A stretch of 64,000 nt of DNA from Longispora sp040681875 (GTDB lineage: Bacteria; Actinomycetota; Actinomycetes; Mycobacteriales; Micromonosporaceae), in contig NZ_JBFAZP010000002.1 in assembly GCF_040681875.1 (NCBI RefSeq), forward strand, positions 682,001 to 746,000, written 5' to 3'. Of this stretch, positions 8,920-16,903 are shown one piece after another. The notes beneath the pieces are model-generated. The model worked only from the letters and a program-made list of their open reading frames with translations, made no database searches and was not told the origin of the DNA. The first letter of the stretch is position 1. Each line of letters begins with the position of its first letter. A program made the translations under genes and the position numbers.

Positions 8920-9669
8920 TTAGAACACGTACTTGAACAGCAGCGACCCGAACAGCACCACCAGGGACGCGACGAGCGTCGCCTTCACCACCTTCGCGCC
9001 GCCGCGCAGCGCGGTCCTGCTCCCGAGGTAGTTGCCGGCGATGTTCGCGAGCAGCATCGGGATGCCGACCAGGTAGAGGATGTTGCCCGTGGCGACGAAC
9101 GCGACCAGCGCGCCCACGTTGGACGCCAGGTTGAACACCTTCGACGTCGCCGAGGCCTCGACGAGCCCGAGCCGCAGCACCAGGTGGAAACCCAGGACGA
9201 GCATGCTTCCGGTACCGGGGCCGAAGAACCCGTCGTAGAAGCCGATCACCAGGCACAGCAGCGGCGCGCCGATCAGGATCTTGCGGCTCTTGAGGTCCAC
9301 CTCGCCGGTGCCGCGCTCCTTCTTGGGGAGCAGGGTGACGGCCAGGCCCAGCGGTACCAGAAAAGTGATGATCTTTCCGATGGTGTCGGGGTCGAACATC
9401 AGGATGACCTTGGCGCCGACGAACGCGCCGACGACGGCGAACAGCACCCCGACCCCGACGAGCGACCAGACCACCATCTTGTTGCGGGCGAAGTTGTACA
9501 GCGCGGCGAGGGTGCCGACCGTGCTGACGTACTTCTCGGTGCCCAGGGCCAGTTGCGGCGAGTAGCCGGCGAACAGCAGGGCCGGCACCAGGATCAGCGC
9601 GCCGCCGCCCGCGATGCTGTCGATGAAACCGGCGATGAAACCGGCGAGCGTGAGTAGAACGATGTCCAT
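8920..9669 (-). CDS. TauE/SafE-family sulfite/organic-anion permease
   Basis: 249 residues, about eight hydrophobic segments, with the family signature near the N-terminus (GFIAGFIDSIAGGGALILVPALLFAG) and its pseudo-repeat in the second half (GFYDGFFGPGTGSMLVLGF). The family exports sulfite, sulfoacetate or related small anions through the cytoplasmic membrane. It is the middle gene of the SDR-permease-oxygenase unit, 22 bp after the SDR. The context suggests it exports a product or by-product of the neighbouring oxidoreductases. Confidence 0.9.
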   Translation of the reverse strand: MDIVLLTLAGFIAGFIDSIAGGGALILVPALLFAGYSPQLALGTEKYVSTVGTLAALYNFARNKMVVWSLVGVGVLFAVVGAFVGAKVILMFDPDTIGKIITFLVPLGLAVTLLPKKERGTGEVDLKSRKILIGAPLLCLVIGFYDGFFGPGTGSMLVLGFHLVLRLGLVEASATSKVFNLASNVGALVAFVATGNILYLVGIPMLLANIAGNYLGSRTALRGGAKVVKATLVASLVVLFGSLLFKYVF

Positions 9670-9691
9670 CTTTCCCCCGAACAGGTGGCTT

Positions 9692-10441
9692 TCAGTGGTG
9701 GAAGAGCGCGCCCCGGTGCACCTTGTGCTGGGCGGCCTGCGCCAGTGGTCGCACGACCAGCTGGTCGATGTTCACGTGCGGTGGCAGCCCGACCGCCAGG
9801 CTCACGCACGCCGCGACGTCGCCGGCGGTCAGCGGGCGGTCCACGTCGGCGTACACGGCGGCGGCGCGCTCGGCGTCCCCGGCGAACCGGTTGAGGGCGA
9901 ACTCCTCGGTGCGCACCATGCCGGGCAGGATCTCGATCACCCGGACCGGCTGGCCGCACAGCTCCAGCCGGAGCGTCTCGCTGAACGCGTGCTCGGCGTG
10001 CTTCGCGGCGCTGTAGCCGCCCCCGCCCTCGTAGTTGGCCGCCGCGGCCGTCGAGGTGACTGTCACGATCGTGCCGCCCGCACCGGCCCGCAGCAGCGGC
10101 AACAGCGCCTGGGTGACCCGCAGGGTGCCGAGCACGTTGACCGCGAACATCCGCTCCCACTCCGCCGGGTCGGACAGTGCGACCGGCTCCGCGCCCAGCG
10201 CGCCACCGGCGTTGTTGACCAGCAGGTCGCACCGGTCGAACCCGGCCGCGAAGTCGCGCACCGAGGCCGCGTCGGTCACGTCGAGCTCCACCGCCCGGCC
10301 GCCGATCTCCCCCGCCAACCGCCGGAGCCGGTCGATCCTGCGGGCCGCGACCACCACCTCGAATCCGTCCTCGGCCAGCCTCCGAGCGGTCGCCTCACCG
10401 ATCCCGCTGCTCGCCCCCGTCACCACCGCGACGCCCGTCAT
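9692..10441 (-). CDS. short-chain dehydrogenase/reductase
   Basis: 249 residues of a classical SDR: TGASSGIG cofactor loop (residues about 8-15), NNAGG after strand 4, catalytic Ser in TVTSTAA, and YSAAK. Acidic and basic residues after strand 2 (AARRIDRL) favour NADP(H). The ATG at 10441 is chosen over the GTG two codons earlier because GGAG sits five bases before the ATG and overlaps the GTG. First gene of the operon with the TauE-like permease and the 2-oxoglutarate oxygenase. Confidence 0.92.
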   Translation of the reverse strand: MTGVAVVTGASSGIGEATARRLAEDGFEVVVAARRIDRLRRLAGEIGGRAVELDVTDAASVRDFAAGFDRCDLLVNNAGGALGAEPVALSDPAEWERMFAVNVLGTLRVTQALLPLLRAGAGGTIVTVTSTAAAANYEGGGGYSAAKHAEHAFSETLRLELCGQPVRVIEILPGMVRTEEFALNRFAGDAERAAAVYADVDRPLTAGDVAACVSLAVGLPPHVNIDQLVVRPLAQAAQHKVHRGALFHH

Positions 10442-10845
10442 GCGCACTCCACTCTGGATACATCCCGTACTGATCTAGAACGGTAAGGACGGGGTTCGGG
10501 AGTCGCAAGCGGCTCGGCTTTGAGAAGAATCACGGCGCATTATCGATCGGCATCCGCCAATGCCCTAACGGGCAATCCATCGACAGACAGCAGTCAGAGG
10601 ATGGCACGCCGCACTGTCGAACCAGTTCAGACCAGGGAGAACATCGGCGATCCACGTGCGAGCCGTTGCCGACCCGTTTCCCTAAGGGGCGACTGGAAAC
10701 AACAGTTCTAGAGGTGCTGGGGAGACAGGGTGAAATACCCGAACAACCGCGGATTGTTTCCGGCAGGTGCGTGGCGTAGTCTGCCCGTTTCTCCGGCGCG
10801 CCGTTCCTGGAGGCGGGGCTGGCGGGCGCTGGTCATAATCCGGTC
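10442..10845. other. gene-free stretch
   Basis: About 400 bp between divergent genes. It is less GC-rich than its surroundings and should hold promoters for both sides. A 63-codon frame at 10520-10711 has no ribosome site or recognisable content. I saw no clear operator. Confidence 0.5.
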
Positions 10846-11532
10846 ATGCCCCGGTTCAGCGCACAGTTCGAACAGCTCGCCGTCCGCCACGTCGCCCTCG
10901 CCGCGCACCAGTCGCTGGTGTTCGACGCCGAGGTCGGATCGGGGGCCTGGCGGCACAGCTTCGTCGACCGGACGTTCACGATCGGCGAGCGCACCCTGCC
11001 GATGCTGCCGATCGGCACGGCCCTGCCGGAGCACGGGGTGCTGGCCTGGTGCTGGGCGGACAGTTCGCTGGAGCCCTGGCCGTGGACGAAGGACGCCTCC
11101 TGGCGGCTGCGGATGTACGGGATCACGAACGACATCCCCGAGTTCGCCACCAGCGGCGTGCGGCTCGGCGACTGGGACGACCTGAACGAGGCGGCCACCC
11201 GGCTCCTGGTGGTCGCGCTCGGCGTGCTCGGCGCCCGGGGCAGCTACGGCTTCCGGATGGCGCACGGCGGCGGTTTCTTCGTCCTCACCGACGACCCCGT
11301 GCTGCCCACCCCGGAGGAGCCGGCCCCGGAACGGGTCGAGCAGGTGCTCGGGCTGGCTGCGGCGTACTTCCCCGAACTCGACCAGATGGAGGTCGCGGCG
11401 CACTACGTCGAGGCGCTCGGCGGCCGGTGGACGCAGATCCCCGGCGGGCTCAGCGTCCGGTTCGCCACGGCGGGGATGTCGCTGCACTACGCCGGCAACC
11501 GCCTGCGGTGGACCGGCCCGAGCATGGCGTGA
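10846..11532 (+). CDS. DUF6882-like protein of unknown function
   Basis: 228 residues, soluble, no signal. The pattern LPEHGVLAWCWADSS with acidic and aromatic-rich surroundings, and the segment GDWDDLNEAATRLLVVALGVLGARGSYGF, resemble the uncharacterised DUF6882 family of actinobacterial proteins. No catalytic motif is visible. It stands alone and ends at a very strong bidirectional terminator. Family assignment is from memory of the pattern and is uncertain. Confidence 0.7.
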   Translation: MPRFSAQFEQLAVRHVALAAHQSLVFDAEVGSGAWRHSFVDRTFTIGERTLPMLPIGTALPEHGVLAWCWADSSLEPWPWTKDASWRLRMYGITNDIPEFATSGVRLGDWDDLNEAATRLLVVALGVLGARGSYGFRMAHGGGFFVLTDDPVLPTPEEPAPERVEQVLGLAAAYFPELDQMEVAAHYVEALGGRWTQIPGGLSVRFATAGMSLHYAGNRLRWTGPSMA

Positions 11533-11574
11533 GGCCGGGCCCGCCCGGGGCGCACCGCGCGGGCCCGGCCACCA

Positions 11575-11615
11575 GCGGCTGAACCGCCGCCGACCTTCGG
11601 CGGCGGTTCAGCCGC
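11575..11615. terminator. strong bidirectional terminator
   Basis: A perfect 19-bp inverted repeat (11575-11593 with 11597-11615) and a 3-nt loop, between the convergent DUF6882-like gene and the ABC permease gene. Confidence 0.85.
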
Positions 11616-11658
11616 CCCCCGTTGGCGTGGCCCGGACAGGACCACGCCGCCCCCGCGA

Positions 11659-14181
11659 CTACTCGTAGTGGATCGCGGTCAGTACGTCGGTGCGGGCGGC
11701 CCGGATCGCCGGCAGGGCGGCGGCGAGGACGCCGACGACGACGGCCAGGCTCAGGTACCCGAACATCTGGGTCCACGGCAGGACCAGCACGGTCAGCCCG
11801 TCGTCCTCGAGCGCCCGGACGACCGCCGCGCCCAGGCCGACGCCGACCCCGATGCCCAGCAGGGCGCCGAATACCGAGATCACCACCGACTCGACCGTGA
11901 CCATGCCCATGATCTGGGCGCGGCTCATGCCGACGGCGCGCAGCAGGCCCAGTTCGCGGGTGCGTTCGATCATCGACAGCGCCAGGGTGTTGACCACGCC
12001 GAGCACCGCGATGACGATCGCCAGCGCGAGCAGGATCTGGATCATCGCGAGCAGGATGTCCAGGTACGACGTCCGCTGCTCGATGTAGGAGCTGCGGTCG
12101 GCGACCCCGACCTCGGGGCTGTCCGTCAGGTACGCGTCGACCTGGTCCCTGACCGCCGACCCGTTCGCCCCGTCGGCGAGCCGGATGTAGGCCAGCACCG
12201 GGGTGGGACTGAGGAAGTTCCCGGCCGCCGCCAGCGGAAGGAGGTACCCGTCCACGACCCCGGTCTTGGCGTACACCCCGACGACGGTGTAGGTGACCGG
12301 CTCCCCGCGCGAGGACCGGATCCGGACCGGGTCCCCCACGGCGAGGCCGTCGTGGCGCGCGGTCTCCTCGTCGAGGACCACCTGGGTACCGGACACCGCG
12401 TCCACCGAACCCGACGTCGCCCGCAGGCCGAGGATGTCGGCGAGCGCCCGCAGGTCACTGGTGGCGTACACCCGGCCGCCCGCCTTGTCGTCGACCGTGG
12501 CGGTGTCGAGGTAGACGCCGGCGACGGCGCGTACCCCCCTCGTGTCCTTGATCTTGTCCAGCACCGCCGGGTCGAAGGACGGCGGCGGGCCGCTGAGCTG
12601 CTCCCCGGAGACGACCAGCTCGGCCCGCAGGCCGTCGTCGATCGTCCTGGCCACACTGGCCTTCATCGACGTGGCCACGACGCTGACCCCGATCACCAGC
12701 GCGATGCCGATCATCAGCGCCGAGGCCGTGATGGCGGTCCGGCGCGGGTTGCGGGCCGAGTTGCGCCGGCCGAGCTGGCCCGGCGTCGACCAGGACAGGA
12801 TCCGGCCCAGCAGCGACACGACCGGACGGCTGATCGACGGGGTGAGCAGCGCGATCCCGACGAACGACAGCAGGACGCCGCCGAGCAGCATGGGCAGCGT
12901 GTCGTCGCCCGCGCCGCCCGCGAGCGCCACCCACAGGCCGGCCACGCCGAGCGTCGTGACCACGCCGCCCGCGATCGTGGGCGTCCGCAGCGACCGGGTG
13001 GTGTTCGCCGCGTCGCGCATCGCCGCGAGCGGGGCGATCCGGGCGGCCCGCAACGCCGGGGCCAGCGCCGCCAGGACGGTGACGAGGACGCCGATCGCGA
13101 ACGCGGCGACCACGGCCGCCGCCGGGACCACGAGCCCGCTGGTCGGGATGACGCCGCCGATGGCCGCGACGAGCCCCGCGCCCACCCCGATCCCGGCCCC
13201 GAGGCCGAGGACCGAGGCGGTCAGCCCGATGAGGACGGCCTCGACGATCACCGACCCGACGACCTGGCCGCCGCTGGCGCCCATGGCGCGCATCAGGGCC
13301 AGCTCCCGGGTCCGCTGGGCGACGATGATCGAGAAGGTGTTGACGATCAGGAAGACGCCGACGAGCAGCGCCACGGCCGCGAAGCCCATCAGGATGTCGC
13401 GGAGGAAGTCGAAGACGCCCTTCACCGCGTCGGCCTGCGACCTGCCCATCTCCGCGCCGGTCCGGACCACGAACGGGTCGCCGAGCGCCGAGCGCACGGA
13501 GTCGCGCAACCGCTCGTCCGAGGTGCCGGGCGCGGCCGTGACGTCGATCGAGGTGAACTGGTCGGGCCCGCCGAGCAGCAGCCGCTGGGCCGCCGGGGTG
13601 GTGAACGCGATCGTGTATTCGCCGGCGAGCGAGCCACGGTCCCCCGAGTAGCCGAAGAACCCGACGATGGTGAAGGCCCGCTTCGGCTCCAGGGTCAGCA
13701 CGCCCACGGCATCGCCGATCCGGTACCCGGAGGCCTCGGCCAGCGTCCCGTTGATCAGGATCTCGGTGTCCGCCGCCGGGGCCCGGCCCGCCCGCAGCCG
13801 CACGACGTCGTTCCCGCCGGTCCAGTTGGTCCCGAACGCCTGCCCACCACCGGTGATGACCTTGCCATTCTTGCCGATGAGGCGCGCGCCGTTGGCGAAC
13901 ACGGTGCCGGTGGTCCCCCGGACGCCCGGGACGGCGGACACCCTGTCGAGCGCGGAGGCCGGGATCGGGTCCGCCGGCCCGTCGGGGACCGTGGACCCGC
14001 CCGTCACCGTGACGTCCGTTCCGTCGTAGACGGACGCGTACAGATCGTCGAAGGACCTGCCGAGGGTCTCGGTCAGGATGAGCGCGCCGGAGACGAACAT
14101 GACGCCCAGCACCACCGCGAGCGCCGACAGCACGAGTCGGAGCTTGCGGGACAGCAGACTCTTCAGGGTGGCCTTCAGCAT
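11659..14181 (-). CDS. MacB/FtsX-type ABC transporter permease
   Basis: 840 residues with two copies of the FtsX layout. Each has an N-terminal membrane anchor or linker, a MacB-like periplasmic/extracellular domain and three clustered membrane helices: FFGYSGD region then FAAVALLVGVFLIVNTFSIIVAQR in the first half; YLDILLAMIQILLALAIVIAVLGVVNTLAL in the second. Both halves carry the R-T-R-E-L-[AG]-L-[ML]-R-A-[MV]-G coupling segment. Its start overlaps the stop of the ATPase gene (TGATG), so the two are translationally coupled. Such pairs export lipids, peptides or lipoproteins or act mechanically; the substrate is unknown. Confidence 0.93.
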   Translation of the reverse strand: MLKATLKSLLSRKLRLVLSALAVVLGVMFVSGALILTETLGRSFDDLYASVYDGTDVTVTGGSTVPDGPADPIPASALDRVSAVPGVRGTTGTVFANGARLIGKNGKVITGGGQAFGTNWTGGNDVVRLRAGRAPAADTEILINGTLAEASGYRIGDAVGVLTLEPKRAFTIVGFFGYSGDRGSLAGEYTIAFTTPAAQRLLLGGPDQFTSIDVTAAPGTSDERLRDSVRSALGDPFVVRTGAEMGRSQADAVKGVFDFLRDILMGFAAVALLVGVFLIVNTFSIIVAQRTRELALMRAMGASGGQVVGSVIVEAVLIGLTASVLGLGAGIGVGAGLVAAIGGVIPTSGLVVPAAAVVAAFAIGVLVTVLAALAPALRAARIAPLAAMRDAANTTRSLRTPTIAGGVVTTLGVAGLWVALAGGAGDDTLPMLLGGVLLSFVGIALLTPSISRPVVSLLGRILSWSTPGQLGRRNSARNPRRTAITASALMIGIALVIGVSVVATSMKASVARTIDDGLRAELVVSGEQLSGPPPSFDPAVLDKIKDTRGVRAVAGVYLDTATVDDKAGGRVYATSDLRALADILGLRATSGSVDAVSGTQVVLDEETARHDGLAVGDPVRIRSSRGEPVTYTVVGVYAKTGVVDGYLLPLAAAGNFLSPTPVLAYIRLADGANGSAVRDQVDAYLTDSPEVGVADRSSYIEQRTSYLDILLAMIQILLALAIVIAVLGVVNTLALSMIERTRELGLLRAVGMSRAQIMGMVTVESVVISVFGALLGIGVGVGLGAAVVRALEDDGLTVLVLPWTQMFGYLSLAVVVGVLAAALPAIRAARTDVLTAIHYE

Positions 14182-14942
14182 CAGTCGTCTCCGCCGTGCG
14201 CGTGCGGGTCGAGGCTCTTGAGCTTGTCGTGCACCTGGTCGACGGTCGGCTCGAGGAGCTCATCGACGATCTGGCCGTCAGCCAGGAAGATGACCCGGTC
14301 GGCGTAGGACGCGGCGGTCGGGTCGTGGGTGACCATGACGATCGTCTGGCCGAAGTCGCGCACCGAGTTCCGCAGGAAGTTGAGCACCTCGGCACCCGAC
14401 CGCGAGTCGAGGTTACCGGTCGGCTCGTCGGCGAAGACGACCTCCGGACGCGACACGAGGGCGCGGGCGCAGGCGACGCGCTGCTGCTGACCACCGGACA
14501 GCTCGGTCGGTTTGTGCTTGAGCCGGTCTTCCAGGCCCACGGTCTTGATCACCGTGTCGTACCACGCCTGATCCGGCTTGCGGCCGGCGATCGACAGCGG
14601 CAGCAGGATGTTCTCCTGCGCGGTCAGCGTGGGCAGCAGGTTGAACTGCTGGAAGATGAACCCGATCTTGTCCCGGCGCAGTTTGGTCAGACCGCCGTCG
14701 GACAGCTTGTCGACCTGGGTGTCGCCGATGAACAGGTCACCGCGGGTGACCGTGTCCAGCCCGGCGAGGCAGTGCATCAGCGTCGACTTGCCGGACCCGG
14801 ACGGGCCCATGATCGCCGTGAACTGACCCTTGGCCAGCTCCACGTCGATGCCGCGCAGAGCGATCACCTGCGCCTCGCCCTGCCCGTACACCTTCCACAC
14901 GTCGGACGCGCGCGCCGCGACCGGCTGTACCGCTGTGGTCAT
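14181..14942 (-). CDS. ABC transporter ATP-binding protein (MacB/LolD type)
   Basis: 253 residues. Walker A is GPSGSGKS, the Q-loop is FIFQQFNLLP, the ABC signature is LSGGQQQR, and Walker B with the catalytic Glu is VVFADEPTGNLD, the hallmark of the LolD/MacB subgroup. Start is the ATG at 14942 with AGGAGA upstream. It overlaps the FtsX-type permease by one base and together they form a complete exporter. Confidence 0.95.
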   Translation of the reverse strand: MTTAVQPVAARASDVWKVYGQGEAQVIALRGIDVELAKGQFTAIMGPSGSGKSTLMHCLAGLDTVTRGDLFIGDTQVDKLSDGGLTKLRRDKIGFIFQQFNLLPTLTAQENILLPLSIAGRKPDQAWYDTVIKTVGLEDRLKHKPTELSGGQQQRVACARALVSRPEVVFADEPTGNLDSRSGAEVLNFLRNSVRDFGQTIVMVTHDPTAASYADRVIFLADGQIVDELLEPTVDQVHDKLKSLDPHAHGGDD

Positions 14943-15140
14943 CGCTGTCTCTCCTGTCTCCGAACGCACCGGCCGTGCCGGCTGGTGCGAGAGCCGCGAA
15001 CTGTCCCGTGGCCCCGGGCGGGGGCGGTGGGACCGACTGCGGCCGGCGGGTGTTCGTGTCCGCCGCCCGGCGCCGCCGATGCCCTGCCGCGCCGCCCGTG
15101 GAAGGGCCCGCGCTTTCTGCGATCAGCGTTCGCAGTTGTT

Positions 15141-15169
15141 AGGTTACGTCAGGCGCGTACCGTCCGCAA
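15141..15169 (-). promoter_or_regulatory. candidate sigma-70-type promoter for the ABC exporter operon
   Basis: On the minus strand TTGCGG (15169-15164) and TAACCT (15146-15141) are spaced by 17 bp. This would give a leader of nearly 200 nt before the ATPase start at 14942, which is long, so the assignment is tentative. Confidence 0.35.
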
Positions 15170-15181
15170 AGGAGATATGTG

Positions 15182-15411
15182 CTCGCCGTAGTCGTCGGCT
15201 TCGATCCGTGCCGGGTGCCCGCCGGGTGCCGGTCACTGGCCGCCGGTTGCCGGGGGCCTGGGGCCGGTTGCGGTTGCGGTTGCGGTTGCCGGGCATGTTG
15301 CCGGGCCGCCGCTTCAGGACGCCTTCATCGGGTACCGGCCGGTCGGGCGGCCGTCAGCGGGCCGTGGCCCGGGGCCGCCCCCACCGCGTGGGGCACCGGC
15401 GCACCACCGTC
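15182..15411. other. gene-free stretch with short repeats
   Basis: A low-complexity region. GGTTGC is repeated in tandem about four times near 15264-15290, next to repeated GCCGGGTGCC-like words. A 78-codon frame starting at 15179 translates to Gly/Cys-rich low-complexity sequence and is not accepted as a gene. Confidence 0.5.
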
Positions 15412-16095
15412 CTAGCCCTCCGCGCGGAGCAGCCCCGTCAACATCCGGGTGACCACCCGGTCGAAGAGCGGCTCCGTCGGCGCGGCCGGGCCGGACGCCG
15501 CGGCGAAGACCACCGCCGCGAGGTGCGGATGGCGCCCCTCGGCGGCGACCGCGCCCACATAGGCCGCCCGGGCCTGTTGCACCTCCGGCGACTGCTGGTC
15601 ACCCAGCTCCGCGCGGGTCAACATGACCACCATCCCGCCGAGCAGGCCGACGGTCTCCAGCTTGGTGATGGCGTCCACGTCCAGGGTCGACATCGCGGCC
15701 AGGGCGTGCTCCAGAAAGTCCATGGCGCTCGGACCCACCGCCACCCGGGTACTGGCCAGCTCGATCATCCACGGGTGGCGCAGGTACCCGGCGCGGCTCT
15801 CGTGCGCGAGGACCAGCAGGTCGGCGAGCCAGTCGCCGGAGCCGAGCCGGGTGTAGTCCAGCTCCCCGTGCACCTCGTTCACCATGAGTTCGAGCAGCTC
15901 GTCGCGGGACGCGACGTACCGGTACAGCGACGCCGGCCCCGAGCCGAGCGCGCCGGCGACCGCCCGCATGGTGACGGCCGGCAGGCCCCGCTCGTCGGCG
16001 ATGCCGATCGCGGTGGCGGCGATCTCCTCGCGGCTGTGCTCCGGCGCCGGCCCCCGTGCCGCACGCTCGGGGCGCAGCCAGATGCTGTCGGGCAC
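15412..16095 (-). CDS. TetR/AcrR-family transcriptional regulator
   Basis: 227 residues from the GTG at 16095, chosen because GGAGG lies eight bases upstream; the GTG at 16119 has no site. The N-terminal DNA-binding domain (REEIAATAIGIADERGLPAVTMRAVAGALGSGPASLYRYVASRDELLEL) is classic TetR, and the C-terminal part resembles the TetR_C tetracycline-repressor-like ligand domain (YLRHPWMIELASTR). Its target is not obvious. A small gene lies 64 bp upstream on the same strand and the ABC exporter promoter lies downstream. Confidence 0.9.
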   Translation of the reverse strand: MPDSIWLRPERAARGPAPEHSREEIAATAIGIADERGLPAVTMRAVAGALGSGPASLYRYVASRDELLELMVNEVHGELDYTRLGSGDWLADLLVLAHESRAGYLRHPWMIELASTRVAVGPSAMDFLEHALAAMSTLDVDAITKLETVGLLGGMVVMLTRAELGDQQSPEVQQARAAYVGAVAAEGRHPHLAAVVFAAASGPAAPTEPLFDRVVTRMLTGLLRAEG

Positions 16096-16159
16096 GTCGC
16101 CGTCCTCCCTCGCGAACACTGTATGCGGAATCGTAGGCCCGCCGTGTCCGCCGGTCCGG

Positions 16160-16393
16160 CTACAGGTCGCGGTTCTCGTCGGCCGCCAGCGCGGCGAGCA
16201 CCGCCTCCACCCCGAACTGGAACTCCGGCACCCCGTTGTGCGCGACGGCCCGGCTCGCCGTCAGCGAGAACGCCCGTTCCGTGCCGAGCCCGGCCCGGAT
16301 GGCGTGGAACCGCGCCGCCCAGTGCTGCCGCTCGACCGGGTCCTGGAGGCGTTCGTGCAGGCCAGGGAAGGTCAGTTCCTCGTCGAAGTCCAT
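16160..16393 (-). CDS. small protein of unknown function (77 aa)
   Basis: 77 residues, acidic and soluble, starting at an ATG with GGAG seven bases upstream. It reads as one helical protein (FPGLHERLQDPVERQHWAARFHAIRAGLG, then EFQFGVEAVLAALAADENRDL). It is probably cotranscribed with the TetR gene 64 bp downstream. I do not recognise a family. Confidence 0.55.
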   Translation of the reverse strand: MDFDEELTFPGLHERLQDPVERQHWAARFHAIRAGLGTERAFSLTASRAVAHNGVPEFQFGVEAVLAALAADENRDL

Positions 16394-16691
16394 CGTTACG
16401 CTCCACGCGTCGGGGTTACCGAGTCTCATCACTCGGCCCGGGTGCGCCAAGGGACCGGCGAAGGTTGTCACGAAGCCGTTACCGCCCGGCGGGCTACTGG
16501 GTGGTTTGTCCGGGATCGACCACCGGCCCGATCGGGGTGCCGGACGTGCCGGGCTGCGGTCGGGCCAGGCCTCGTCGAGGTCGTGCGCTGTGCCTCGGCT
16601 GCGAGGGCGTGACCTGGGGCTTTCCGCGTCGCCGTGGGCGCGGGGGCGAGCGGGTGCGGGCGGGTGCGAGCGTCGCCGTGGGCGGAGGCGC

Positions 16692-16840
16692 GGGCACGGG
16701 GACACGGGGACACGGGAGCACTGGAGCCCGAGAGCCCGAGAGCCCGGTGCCCGGTGCACGGGGCACGGGGCACGGGGCACGGGGCACGGGGCACGGGGCA
16801 CGGGGCACGGGGCACGGGGGCGCGGGGCACGGGGCGGAGG
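16692..16840. repeat. 7-bp tandem repeat (CACGGGG) and flanking degenerate repeats
   Basis: Nine uninterrupted copies of CACGGGG occupy 16757-16819. A one-base insertion and two further variant copies follow, up to about 16834. Upstream there are related degenerate units (CACGGGGA and GAGAGCCC). The whole gene-free interval 16394-16903 is otherwise featureless. Because 7 is not a multiple of 3, all three frames give periodic peptides, so it is unlikely to be coding. Confidence 0.85.
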
Positions 16841-16903
16841 CGCGGGTGCGATCGTCGCCGGTCGGAGATCCGTCCGCGATGTCGGAACGGCAGGATGACG
16901 CGC

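Noticed and set aside
15179..15415. A 78-codon plus-strand frame with a plausible GGAG site
   Set aside because: The product is repetitive Gly/Cys/Arg sequence arising from short DNA repeats and has no domain.
16757..16819. Possible CRISPR-like array
   Set aside because: The unit is 7 bp with no spacers; it is a simple tandem repeat.
16634..16903. A 90-residue N-terminal extension of the membrane protein read through the 7-bp repeat
   Set aside because: The heptamer gives periodic peptides in every frame, and a good ribosome site precedes the ATG at 16904.
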